A stretch of 64,000 bases of DNA from assembly GCA_905221605.1 (NCBI GenBank), contig CAJNDS010000285.1, positions 28,501 through 92,500 on the forward strand, in the 5' to 3' direction. Within the stretch, counting starts at the first letter, position 1. Every line of letters begins with the position of its first letter. Source of the stretch: Symbiodinium natans (lineage: Eukaryota > Sar > Dinophyceae > Suessiales > Symbiodiniaceae). A program made the position numbers and the translations under genes. The notes below the pieces were generated by a model. It had not been told where the DNA came from. It searched no databases and saw only the letters and a program-made list of their open reading frames with translations. Shown in pieces: positions 45,582 through 57,339 of the stretch.

Positions 45582-48500
45582 ATGGAGCTGATCGTGAAGG
45601 AAGCTCGCAAAGTTTGGATTCCCAACCACCCTACGCATGGATACAGGTTGCCCGGCTTTGCTTTGCGTTCTGAGCACCCAAGAACCATGTGTGGTCTTGT
45701 GCGTTCGACAGGCCTGGGCAGGTGGATGACAATGCGGATGCCGGCGACAATTTACTGGTCGTTGACATCGAGGGGAACAAGTTCCAGGCGGGAATAGCCT
45801 AACCACGAAGTGCCGGGGACTCTTGCTGGAGACATCAGGTGCCCAAGGCAGAGGCCCTAGCAGTGGATCCCGCCTGCTTGACGGGCGTGGACGACCTTCT
45901 GACACTGGGCGACTTCAACGAACCTGCCTTGAACCCGGAATATCCAGAACAGAGCTTACGTGAGCGCGTAAACATGGGTCCCTCGCTCGCCAAGCCCAGG
46001 CTCTCCTCCACAACATTCGCGTGCGATATGAGGAGGACCCGGAATGACGTGAATAGGCCACCGTAGAAGGCCGTGAGCGCCCTCGAAAACACCCGGTACG
46101 GTTGAGAAAACGAGATGCCACGCGGTTATGGTTTCCATCAGTGCGTAGAAGAGAGTTCCTGTGGAGGACAAGATCTACACTGGCATCGGGACTCCGATTC
46201 TGATATCTGTGAATCCGTACCAGAACATCCCGGGCCTCTATAGTGTGGAGCGCATGCGCGAGTACAAGCGATATGCTGCCAAAGCTCCGAGTCAGGCGCA
46301 TGAACGTCATGGCGTACAAATACTGAATAATCGTACGACCTCGTTACGCCACCGTTCCTCGTCCAGATGCACCTGTTAGGCGGGAGGTGGTCTTCCCATT
46401 CACCTTTACTCGGTTGCTGATGCAGCATATCGCGCATCTCGGCCAAGGAGTAGCTCACTGTCAGACTCAGAGAGCATTGTATTCTGTGTTCTGCTTGGAG
46501 CCATCAATTGCATGACGTGGTGTCAGGCAATGCTGCAAGAGAAATCCAGCCAGTCCATCATCATCTCAGGCTCGTAGCTACATATCAAGGTAAAACTCGT
46601 CAGTCATTCTCTCACGCTGCACACTGTACTTCGATCGACTCACTGTTACCTGCGCGGGCTTAGCTGGACACGACTGGTGGTTCGGGCAGGCGAAAGTGGA
46701 GCAGGGAAGACGGAGGCCACCAAGCGCATGCTCGCGTACTTGGCCGAGCTGCAGTCGTCAAAGCAACACGAGACAGGCCACGAGTAGCCGCCAGCTTGGG
46801 TCTTCTGGCAGAGATGCAGCTATTTGTGGGGCATGCACGACTTGAGAATGGCTGTCATATAGGCAACAATACAAGATAACAAAAGACCCCTAAACCCTGA
46901 ACTGGCCCTGAACCCTAAAACCTAACCTAAACCCCACCCACCCCAACCAGGGCGGGCCGTGGGGTACCATACCGGGGGGGAGGCGGGGGGTGGCGGGAGT
47001 GGGGAGGGGGGACTGGGCGACACTGCCATAGATATGGTTGCCCCCCCCGCTTCACTTTCCCCTGCCTTTTCCCTGCTCTCAGGTCTAAGCCTCAGGGGTT
47101 AGGGTTTAGGGTTTAGGGTTTCGGGTTTAGGGTTTAGGGTTTAGGGTTTAGGGACGGTGAAAGAAGGCAACGTAATAACAACTGACATAGTTGAAGATAG
47201 ACATCATTTGATATTTGGAGGTCGTCATGTATCACCATAGGTGCTAAAATGGATGAACTAGAGGATTATCAACATTCAAGTCAGTATAAGACACGGCTTA
47301 AATTGTTGTTTGAGTTTTATCAATTACAAGAATTGTTAACATAATGACTTAATGTATTATTTATACGCATATTTGACAGTGCATAGTATTAGTGTAAGTC
47401 CCAAGCATCATTTTGAGCCCCGCACACCATAAGAGTTTGAATCTGGGAATGGTTGATTAGTTTGGAGGTGTTCCCCGCCCATTGTTTTTTTTGTTGCCCG
47501 CTGCCCCTGTGAATGTTCGAATATTTTTTTCAGGCCAACTCACTTTTCAATATAGGAGGGGAGAATGTGTAAATCGTGTTGCCAAAGGGCGTTGAAGATT
47601 TTGACGAGCTTAAGACATGTACCAGATGCCGAGAAACGAAAAAAGCACATGCTACAAGAACGCTCAGAAAGAATATAACCAAGCTAGAAGAGATGAAAGA
47701 GCAAAGGGAGACGAACTGAGCAAAGAAAGCGGACAGAAAAGAAAGACGATAACTGGGATGCCCGTTTCCAGTATGCATTACATCCGAACTCGGAACTAAA
47801 GATATTGATGAAAGGTTATTTAACAAAGTTAGGTAATTTATGGAAACAAGGCAAACTAAGCGACAAATTGCAAGCAGAAATTCAGGCAGAATATGCAAAC
47901 CGAGCAGGGAAATACGCAAACGATTAAACGAACAGTTTCCTAATACCAGAGCCACAACCCGAACCCGAGAAGCTTAAACCCGATATTGATAAAGTGTTTA
48001 CTCACGTCCATCAGTTACTACTGAATGATGAGTTTTTAGAAGACTACTTTATGCTTTTTGGTAAGCACAAGGACAGAATAATCACTGAAATTCGTGTTGA
48101 TAAAACGTAAGTATAATGTAGTTATAATCCTTAAGTTGTTATAGATTATCACGACGCTATGGTTCTACCTTATTCCTAGACCTTATTCATATTATAGATA
48201 CTTTATTTGAAAGGACCATTTCCATTTTCTAGGGTTTGGGGTTTCGTGTTGGGTGTTGTGGGTTTTGTATCGGGTGGGGCATGGTATGAGGTTCAGGATG
48301 CTAGTTTCTACGGGGTAGTGCGTGGTTCCATAGTATGGTTTTCACCATTTTGGGTCTTGCGTTGGGGTCTTTCGGTGGGTTGAAAGTTGAGGTATAGGTT
48401 GTTATGGTTTGGTTGCTAGCGGGTGGTGCATGGTTACAAAATGGAAATGGTATCTGCTCACTGATGAAAAGGGGTCATTTGTTGCACTAGTGCTTAAACT

Positions 48501-51500
48501 TATTTGTTTATGTACTTGTTTTTAGATAACGATATAACCATACATATACATATATATATATATATATTTCTTTATTTATTTGTTTAAATATGATATTCAT
48601 CAAACTTAAGGCCCCCCGGCCAGGAGAACGGACCCGATCGGTTGAGTCGCAAGTCCTCGATGCCAATCCGGTTCTGGAAGCCTTTGGCAACGCAAAGACA
48701 GCTACCAGCTTGGAGAGTTTGAATTTTCACGTGGTGCCTAGGGGGCATCTCTTTTGATATGTTTAACGGTTTAGAGTGCCAAGGTGAGGAATGACAACTC
48801 CTCCAGATTCGGCAAGTTCATCGAAGTGGAATTTGACGCCGGCGGGAAGCTCCTCAGTGCACAGCATCCTGACTCAACTTGCGAAGTAAATCAAGCTCCC
48901 CTTATCTTGCAACGCACGCGGGAACACCTCACCACGATCTTTCCGGAGCCATCCAAGGATTTCCAACTATTTGTTGGAGAAGTGTCGCATCGTAACACAG
49001 CAGCCAGAGGACGGGAGTTACACTGGGAAGCACAGCACATGGCAACAAAAGCCTCGCATGGTGTTCTGGCTCCAAGCTCCTTAACTCCAAGATCTGGCTA
49101 GTCAGCTAGTCGAAACAACCCCTATATGCGTTCACTTGTATCAACTTGTGGTTTACAAGCGACCATGAGCATTGCAAGTGCACCTATTTGGGGAGCTCCC
49201 TCACTTGGTCGACGTTGCCAGGAGCGCAACTATCACATCTTCTACCAGCTGTGCGCTGCAGCTCAGAAGGCCACTTTGGTGGGATACCACTGTTTGGTCA
49301 ATACATGCCGCGGGTATGGTGCATCATGCTCTTGTGCGCTTTCTCTGATGTCATGCGGCCGAGAGGAGTGCGTGTTGGGACAGTTCCGAAAGACGTCAAT
49401 TGGTGCTTGTCTACCAAGCTTCCTGCTGAGTAAAGAAAGCCCTAAACCCTGAGCGCCAATGCGTGCCCCTGATGACCAGGGTGAGGATCTTCCTGCTGGG
49501 CTACAGCTCCATGCAGCAGATGACTTCGAGTATAGCAAGGTTTGCCTGTCTATCTCGGGGGTCGATGATGCTGCAGAGTTCACCAGCGTCCGGGAGTGCA
49601 TGGTGAGTCTTGGCTTCTCCAAGGAGGAGCGCGACACAATCTTTAGGGTCATAGCGGCCGTGCTCCATCTTGGACAAGTCCAGTTTACTCCATGTGTCAG
49701 AGAAGGGCAGGATGGTGTTTCCGTGGCAAATGACTCTTGCCTGCTCAGGGGACCAGAGCTGTCTAATTCACAAGGGCGTTGTTGTTGCCAATCAGCTGGT
49801 TCAACCCAATTCTGAGCTGTTTAGATGAAGTCTGTTCTCAAAATGACGCCTAACCCGGCGGCTTGCGCCGCATGCTCCCAGGACAGTTCTGTATCTCTGG
49901 CATGTGAGCTGCTGGGCCTCCCCTTGGACCAAATGCAAGACGTTCTGGAGCACAAGACCTTGGAGGCACGTTGCTTCTGCAGGGCCCATTTGAAGATATT
50001 TAGGGTTTAGGCTTTAGGCTTTAGGCTTTAGGGTCTAGGGTCTAGGGTTAAGGTTAGTTTGGTTGACTGAACTGTCTTCTTCGAGGACCCGTTGACGAGG
50101 AAGATCATCCGCATGCAGCACCTGGCCGAACAGCAGTTTGCGGGATCGGCGGCACAGGGGAGCGGGATATATTGAGGTCTACTGTATTTTGAATGGCTTT
50201 GGTTTTCAATCATTCGTTCCATGGGGGGGGGGGGTTGTGCAATCGCATTGAATGGCTAAACGGATGGTTGGAGTTAGTTTCGGCTCTTAAGGCCCCAAAG
50301 TTGAGGGGCTGAAAAGTTTTAGGGAGAAGCCCTTTGAATCCCAGACTCGCAAGCTGCATCACAGATATGCAAAGGCAAGATGCGGCATCAGCTTCGTTTA
50401 CGCGCCACTCCATGGCCAAAGTGATCTATGCCCGCTTGTTCGACTGGCTGGTCTGGCGCATAAATGAGAGCATCTGCAACAAAGGGTTGCAGAAGGACGT
50501 CCGCAAGATTGGATTGCTGGACATCTATGGGTTTGAAGTGTTTGATTGGATTCTCGGTCGCATGTAGCGGCATGTAGACTGACACACTGCGTATGCTGCA
50601 TCTGGACTCTAGACCTTTCGCATCCTTCCGGAATAGATTTTTATGCTCAGCCATCCTGGCATGACTAAGGAATTCGTTTGAGCAGCTCTGCATCAACTTT
50701 GCCAACGAGAAGCTCCAACAACACTTCAACATGCACATGTTCACGCTTGAGCAGCGGCTCTATACATCCGAAGGTATTACATGGGATCACATACAGTACC
50801 AGAACAATCAACACATCATTGACACCCTGGAGCGGAAACCACTGGGGCTGTTCTGCCTGATTGATTCTGAATGTTTGATGCGCTCTGCCACTGATGCGAC
50901 ACTTCTTTCCAAAATTCAGAACTCGTACAAGAACTCCAATGTAATCTCAAGGGCCTCCAGGTTTGCTACAACAGAGTTCAAGATTTCGCATTACGCTGGT
51001 GACGTGACGTACAGCGTGGAAACTTTCCTTGAGAAGAACACGGACAAGCTTCATGCCGATGTGGTGGCGTTGTTCAAGGAGTCCAAGCTGGAGTTGGTGA
51101 AGAAGCTCTTTACCGACCCTCGCTTCTCGCCTGAGAACAAGCCTGAGACCAAAGCTGCTGCAGGCCGCCCACTGCGCCGTCAAAGCACTCGCAACCCGGA
51201 CGACCAGCGACGAGAACGGCAGAATGTGACCGTCAGCATGATGTTTCGGGAGCAGCTGGATCGGCTTGTCGAGGATCTGAACAAGACGAACCCTCGCTAT
51301 GTCCGATGCATCAAGCCGAACGCCCTAAAGCAGCCAAACGAGCTGGACTCACTGGACGTGCTCCGGCAGCTGCGGTGCGCGGGCATGCTCGAGTCCATTC
51401 GCATTCGCAGAGCTGGCTATGCGGTGCGAAGGCCTTTTAAGGAGTTTTTCTCCAGATTCCGCATCCTGGCGCCGAACTTGGTAGCGACAGGGGCAGATCC

Positions 51501-52353
51501 CGACTACAGGAGCCTTTGCCAGCGCCTAGCGACGGAGGTCGAAGAGCGACTCTGCAAGCAGGGCGTTGTCTTGGAGGAGAAGTCGTGGCAGATGGGTCAG
51601 ACGCGCGTCTTCATGAAGGAGGATCTTGAGAGGCGCATGGAGCAGATGATCGTGGAGTCTGCGAAGCGGCAGGTGCAAACGATCCAGCGATGCTGGCGAG
51701 GCTTTGCTCAGAGACGGAGATTCCGCATGCTGCGCGGCGCGGCCCTGCAGTTCCAGGCAGTTTGTCGCACGGCGGTCAAAGCAAGGAGTTTCCAAAAGTT
51801 TCGGACGGCAGCTTTGCAGATCCAAGCCTCCATGAAGACAGCCCTGGCCGAAGAGCGGATGCAGAGGCTCAGGGCAGCCTCCCTCGAGATCCAGGCAGCT
51901 TTGCGAACAATTGGGGCGCTGAGGGAGGTGGAGCAACTCAGGCGCGAGGCAGCGGCCGAGGCTGCCGCTGCCGAGGCTGCGGCTGCCCAGGCTGAGGTGG
52001 CCAAGGCTGCAGCTGCCGAGGCTGCGGCGGCCGAGGCTGCAGCGGCCGAGGCGGCTGCTTCCCAGGCCGCAGCAAGAAAGGCTGCAGCGGCAGCGGCAGC
52101 TGCACAGGCGGCCACGCAGGCAGACCCAGTGAATGTAGCGCCCGCAGCCCCAGTGCTGCCCGCACCTGCGCTGACAGCGGACGGGGGGCGCTCCCCGGAG
52201 TCCAGGCCACAGGGAGCGCTCCCTGCAGCCTCGAACGAGCCGGGACCGGATCCATATGCACCTACACGTGACCTGGAGCTGAGCCAGAGCATGCGGAAGC
52301 CAGAGTCATCGCCAAAGACAGGAATCTCAGCTGAAATGGGCCACAAGCAATGA
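45582..52353 (+). CDS. Unconventional myosin heavy chain: motor and neck
   Basis: An actin-based ATPase motor. Start ATG 45,582 (MELIVKEARKVWIPNHPTHG, the SH3-like N-terminus). Exons: 45,582-45,646, 45,712-45,787, 45,839-45,925, 46,000-46,035, 46,167-46,269, 46,387-46,433, 46,527-46,569, 46,690-46,776, 48,624-48,700, 48,784-48,848, 48,958-49,009, 49,222-49,269, 49,486-49,731, 49,882-49,965, 50,086-50,132, 50,375-50,548 and 50,670 on. Motifs: P-loop GESGAGKTE (its first Gly split by intron 7), switch I NDNSSRFGKF, switch II DIYGFEVF, NSFEQLCINFANEKLQ, the actin-binding/relay region NPRYVRCIKPN and the SH1 helix LRCAGMLESIRIRRAGYAVR. The neck has IQ-like repeats (about 51,670-51,910, beginning VQTIQRCWRGFAQRRRFRML), then an Ala/Glu-rich helix. 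The open frame runs to TGA 52,353, but a donor before it probably leads into the tail exons. The sixteen introns read 10 GC-AG, 5 GA-AG and 1 GT-AG. The class within the myosin family is not determined. Confidence 0.92.
46777..48623 (+). other. Myosin intron 8 (1.85 kb) with an AT-rich island
   Basis: A GC-AG intron; the flanking exons join in phase as ...QHETG/ERTRSVE.... It begins with GC-rich sequence and telomere-type words (46,888-46,945; 47,097-47,154 TTTAGGG). About 47,160-48,600 is strikingly AT-rich and ends with a TA microsatellite (48,545-48,568). All other introns resolved in this part of the gene are 250 bp or shorter. Confidence 0.85.
47175..48110 (+). pseudogene. Degenerate AT-rich gene inside the myosin intron
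   Basis: Pieces of coding-like sequence with A/T third positions follow each other in different + frames: about 47,178-47,237 (IVEDRHHLIFGGRHVSP), 47,249-47,344 (MDELEDYQHSSQYKTRLKLL, stop), about 47,592-47,670 (VEDFDELKTCTRCRETKKAH, with a C-x-x-C), 47,617-47,750 (YNQARRDERAKGDELSKES), 47,748-47,925 (DDNWDARFQYALHPNSELKI, stop) and 47,946-48,110 (EKLKPDIDKVFTHVHQLLLN, stop). Frameshifts and stops interrupt them, so it is inactive. Codon use differs sharply from host exons, so an outside origin (virus, organelle or transferred DNA) is inferred, not shown. I do not recognise the family. The minus-strand 141-codon frame across it is a shadow. Confidence 0.5.
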
Positions 52354-52513
52354 TGCGGTTTCGTGCTCAATATGCGGTTTCGTGCTCAATACGTATTCAT
52401 GGCCGAGGCCTCGGCACCGTAAACCTCGATGCCAGCATCAGGAATGCTGCGCTTAACCTGGGCGGGGGAGGCGCTCTGGACTCGTGCGGGGCTCAGTGCA
52501 AGCTCCGCACGCA

Positions 52514-52568
52514 GCCCTAAACCCTAAACCCTGAACCCTAAACCCTAAACCCTAAACCCTAAACCCCA
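52514..52568. repeat. Short telomere-type arrays in the myosin tail region
   Basis: CCCTAAA units lie at 52,514-52,564. Similar short runs in presumed introns of the same gene lie at 53,157-53,200, 53,305-53,332 (TTTAGGG), 55,347-55,448, 55,575-55,598 (TTTAGGG) and 57,287-57,335 (TTTAGGG). A TTTAGGC/TCTAGGG variant run occupies 49,986-50,050 within intron 14. Confidence 0.95.
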
Positions 52569-55500
52569 GCCGGGCCAAGCTCGCCGCGCTGGGCTCCAGG
52601 CTGCGGTCTGAGCTCATGGCAAGGCTCGAAGGAGGCGCTCGGGATGGAGGCCTCCCTTGCATCTTGCCATGAGATATCTCATCTTGGGGGTTGGGGAAAG
52701 AATGCTGGCAAAATCTGACAAGTTCAATGTCGGTTCTTAAGCAATCAAGCTGAAGCAGCATCCGGTCAAAGGCTTCGATCCCGGGCACCCACTCAGCAGC
52801 TCGCTACGACATGTTTCTGCAGAAGGTCTGCCCTTCCAGGACTCGCTGGTGAAGAATGGCAAGCCATCTGTGCAATGTATTCCGGACGAGGAGGACTGGT
52901 TGGCGAAAGTCAGAGAATGGACCCCCCCCCCTTTTTTTCCGGAGCGATGTGTTCGCAAAAGGAGTTCCCTATGCGGAAGACAATCATGAACCAGCGGAAG
53001 ATCATGGAGCAGCTGCAGCAGCAGTTTAAGGAGGCACTCGTGGCCAAGCCGGACGAAGAGGACATCAAGCCCCTGGAGATGGATGGGGAGGCGTGAGGAC
53101 TCTCTTTGACTACCAAGATCATGTAGACTCGGAATCGTGAATCTTCTGTTTGAAGACCCTAAACCCTACTGTAAGCCCTAAGCCCTAAACCCTAAACCCA
53201 TGTGCAGGCCAGCCGGGAGCACATGCAGCAGCTCCAGGACATTGACGACGTAGCACATACGTGGCACTGCGCACTGCTGCAAGTAGTCTGTTCAAACGGT
53301 GGTGTTAGGGTTTATGGTTTAGGGTTTAGGGGTGTGCAGCGCTAGTCTCCATGTTGAAAGCAACTGTGAGCCAACCTTCTAGTGGAGGAATGCGGATCAG
53401 TTTGGGGTCAGCAAGAGGCAACAGGCAAGCACGGCACAGGGAAGAAAGATACGATCATGGACTCACAGTCAGATGTGTGCATCTTCCGGAGTTTCGGGAA
53501 GCTGCTGCTCTCTCAGGGACTCAGGGCCTCCTCAGTCCCTGAAAGCTCAGCACTTGTACTCACATTGTATATGCCGCATGCACCAAAATCTGAAGGGTGG
53601 GTTTTAGGTTGGCGTCAGGACGAGATCAAGAAGCTACGAAGCACCATCGGGACACTGAAGGCGAGCCTCAGTAGCTGTCAGCAAGCGGAAGCGGCGCGGG
53701 CTTCCGAAGCAACCGAGTACTTGGAGAAGGTTCGCAGCTTAGGTTTTTAAAGTTCAGTTCATGATTCCCACGACTGCATGGCACATTGAGTGGCATGGTT
53801 TCCTGTGCAAGGTCGGATTGCTCTCAGCCCAGCTGGAGGACATTCACCGCACGCACAGAGAAGAGCTCAACCACGAGCGGAGGCAGGCGCAGGACTGACG
53901 AGCGCCGTGCATTTTTTTTTATGGACTTGACTTGCGGCTTCCTTTATGCCCTACTCTCCCAGAACAAAGCGCTCGCCGCAAAGCATGCTTGCACGCACCC
54001 GAAAGGAGCTCCGTGGTGAAGTTGACAGGCTAGGCAAGAGCTTGCAAGACACGAAAGGCCTCCCGTGGCGAACATGCAAAGGATTAACTAGTCTTCGCCA
54101 ACGTCTGGGGCTGTCGGCGCAATCTGCATATGACCTGGCACTGCTCATGTCCTTCGGCAATTGGAGGAGAGGCAGTCCATTGGAGATCAGAAGCACAGCA
54201 AGCAAACATCAGCTGCAATGCTGAGAAGGAGTGATGGATTCGGGCGATGGATTCGGGCGGTGCCAGTAGCAACCTTGACACTTGACAATGTTCGTGACAC
54301 ACTGCCCTTGCCACAATGCAAGTTATGATTGGCCGAGAGTGCTTCATCACAAGGCCCCCCCCCCCCCCCCATGTTAATTTAGCAGGCATCAGGGAGAGGA
54401 AGCAACCTCTTGACTGTCCCTTAAGGGCTGTGGTTGAGTGCAGGAGCGGCTAGAAGAACTAGAGCGGAGCCGCCAGGACTTCGTCCTTCAGGAGACTCCA
54501 ACGCAAGAACTATAGCCGAAATCGCCACATGAAGTGATCAGCGTGATCAGTTTGGCGTCTTATCTTGCGTGATTCTGGAGGAGAACCAGATGAGTTGGAG
54601 AGAAGAGAAAGACAGGCCTGATAACGGAGCTGACCCGTTAACTTAGCCCTTGAAGCGTCGCAGGTTACTCAGGGAGCTGCAGGGCAAAGACCGAGAGCTT
54701 CATGGCCTCAAGCAGGTGCGAGCCTTATGTGACATTCTTTCTCGATGCCTCGCATCGTCCGCCTTGGCCTTGTGCTCATGGGCGTGCACAAGTATACCAT
54801 GCTCCAGCCAGACCTGCGGGTCTCTGCAATGCCCGAGTAGGGCAGGGGAGGGGGCTTCCTTTGAATGTTGGCCAGAGGACGCCTGTCTTTGGCCCCTGAG
54901 GCTATGAACACCATCAGCTCCAGCCATGCACCCCTAGAAGAGGTGCAGAGGCGGGGGGGGGGGGTCCAAATAGTCAGGATTGGCTTGCAGAAGGAGTTGA
55001 CTGTATATGTACCGAAGTCCTATTGGAGTCCTTGGCTTCGGGCCTCATGAAGCGGGATAGGGCTCTGCAGGGGTGGTATATAGTGACTTGAGCTTGAGAA
55101 AGCCACTGCACATCACTCAACAGTCTCTTACATCAACTTTAAAAATAGAGGGGGCCCCGAAACGATTGAAGAATGGGTTTAGGGTTTGTGGTGTTTGAGG
55201 CCATCAAGGCCAACTTTCTCAATGAGGCCCCTCGAGAGTGGTGCAAGTACAGAACGGGGGGGCACTTGATCGGGTAAACCTACCAAGGTACTTGACCCAA
55301 TCCTTTTCTCCCCCAAAAGATACCCCCCCCCCCCCCCCAAAAAAAAAAAACTAACCCTAAACCCTAAAACCCTAAAACCCTAAACCCTAAAACCCTAAAC
55401 CCTAAACCCGAAACCCTACACCCAAAACCCACAAAGCCCTAAACCCTTATCGGGTTGCCCGGCTTGAGGTGGAAGGCAAAGGCTCAAGAGCTGCAGAAGC

Positions 55501-57283
55501 TGGTGGACCAGGCAGGGGTTTTCGGGGAAGAAAATTTCGTGGGTTGTTGAAGACTTCAGATTAGGGGGCTATTGGGTTTAGGGTTTAGGGTTTAGGGTTT
55601 GTCAAACAAGCTCTGCTCCCTCGGATAGCCCTGGCCATGAGCCGGTGTTGCAGGAGAAACGCAAATCGAGAGAGATGCAGTCAGCCCGAAGCTAAGACCA
55701 GCATTCGCTCTCGCAAGCATTGTGGTTGGGATACCACTTGGCTGTGGTGCTATAGTATGGGTTCTGAGCGTGGGTCGCCGGCATCTTGCCGAGAGAGATA
55801 TGCTGAGGCAGTTGGGCACATGCAGCATGCTGCCGGGCCCTCGGGATCACTCATTGGGGGATCTGCACCTGGTGACCCGCACTTGGGTGGGGTCTGCGGA
55901 GCTTCCGGGCACCGAGGCCTCCAGTCAAGGTGGCGACCTGCAGGCCTCGCAGCTACGTTCTGGCCTCGGAGCTGCTTTCAAATGCAGAATAAAAGTTTGA
56001 TGAGAGATGCGACGTGGGATCATGAGGTCTCCTTCTAGGTACCTTTTCTGCCAAGAATTGGAAGCTCCCCCTCCCCAGAAGGACAAGGAACCTCATTTTG
56101 AGCACACACCCCTCCCTCCCCCATGTGATTTGCCCCCCTTTGAGGCATCCACACCATGCAGTCCACGGCTCAGTCCAGGTAGCCTTAGTGCAAGACAATG
56201 AGACTTCACCGATATACACCTTTTACCCCAAAAGACTATGGCTCTCCCAAAGGCAAGACTTGGAACGGCAGACCCAAGAGCTCAAGAAGATGGATCTTGA
56301 GAAGAAGGATCTTCAGGCAGCTTCTACTCTCAGAGATTCGGGCTTGCGTGTTCGTTGGGGCGTTTTCTGTGTTGCGCGTGGCAGGGCCAGATGGAGAGCA
56401 TCCAGACCGCATCCCAGTACTTCCAGAACCAGTACAAGGCAACCACACACGACAGTACACGTAGCTGGGTGGCTTTGACCTGTGCGGGTTTATGTGAGTT
56501 TATTGCCATGTATTACTATTACTACTATTATGATTATTACTATTACTTTTTCTATTGCTTTTACTATTTTTTCAGAATGATAATAAGCGATACAGCGGCT
56601 CTGGAGTCCTCAGACAGGCCACGCACGCCGAGTTGCAGAAGCAGAAGGCCAAGACAGCCGAGGTGACCGAAGGTGCGCGCGCCATGCAAACTCGCGACAC
56701 ATCGCGACCGACAGTTCTTAGCTGCAAGAGCCATGAAGTACATTGAAGTACTGTACCTTAGAGCACCCCCCGCCCCCCCCCCTCCCCCCCCCCAAAAAAA
56801 AAAAAAAAACGCAGAACGATCCCAAAAAGAGGCCTGCAAGGCCGCATCCGCGAGCTCCAGGCCGAGGTGGCAGCCTTGCAAGGCGCCGGAATCTTTTGTT
56901 TCAGATAAAGCGGAGCATGGCAGAGCTCAGGGGCCCCTGGGGCCTTTTAAAAAAGAGCAGCTCATTGCGGTCCTATCTTGCATAAGGGCCTTTAAAGGCG
57001 GTACATCTTTCATGATGCGTTTTTTTTTTGGAGTCTTAGCATCAAGTGCCCTGACAATCATTGGAGGACGCTCAGCAACTCGGAAGCACCAGGGGGGGCA
57101 TGAGCTTTCGTTGTGCCTATCACGAAAGCACACCGTGAGTAGTTCACATGAAAAGTTCACATGCAGAGTTCTCATGGAGAAGAAGATGCCCCAAGTGCTG
57201 CCCAAGCACTGCGAGGTCGGTGTCAAGGGTGTCATTTCCGCCGAGGCGCGCCTTTTGCAGGATCCTGCAGCGGTTCCCAAAGT
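52565..57283 (+). CDS. Probable myosin tail exons (coiled coil)
   Basis: Short exons with heptad-like sequence continue downstream in the same orientation: about 52,572-52,670 (AKLAALGSRLRSELMARLEG), about 52,790-52,917 (LRHVSAEGLPFQDSLVKNGK), 52,962-53,090 (KIMEQLQQQFKEALVAKPDE), 53,208-53,250 (ASREHMQQLQDIDD), 53,619-53,729 (DEIKKLRSTIGTLKASLSSC), 53,812-53,892 (LLSAQLEDIHRTHREELNHE), about 53,965-54,056 (RKELRGEVDRLGKSLQDTK), 54,444-54,500 (ERLEELERSRQDFVLQE), about 54,651-54,713 (LLRELQGKDRELHGLKQ), about 55,470-55,515 (KAKAQELQKLVDQ), 56,235-56,320 (QDLERQTQELKKMDLEKKDL), 56,390-56,440 (MESIQTASQYFQNQYK), 56,576-56,670 (LQKQKAKTAEVTE), about 56,830-56,890 (RGLQGRIRELQAEVAALQ) and about 57,213-57,283 (VGVKGVISAEARLLQDPAA). 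That they belong to the myosin transcript is inferred from position, orientation and coiled-coil character. Confidence 0.6.
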
Positions 57284-57339
57284 TAGAGGGTTTAGGGTTT
57301 AGGGTTTAGGGTTTAGGGTTTAGGGTTTAGGGTTATAGA

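Noticed and set aside
47530-47955. 141-codon minus-strand open frame in the AT-rich island
   Set aside because: It lies opposite better + strand coding remnants and its hydrophobic Ser/Leu/Phe composition is what antisense of Lys/Glu-rich coding gives.
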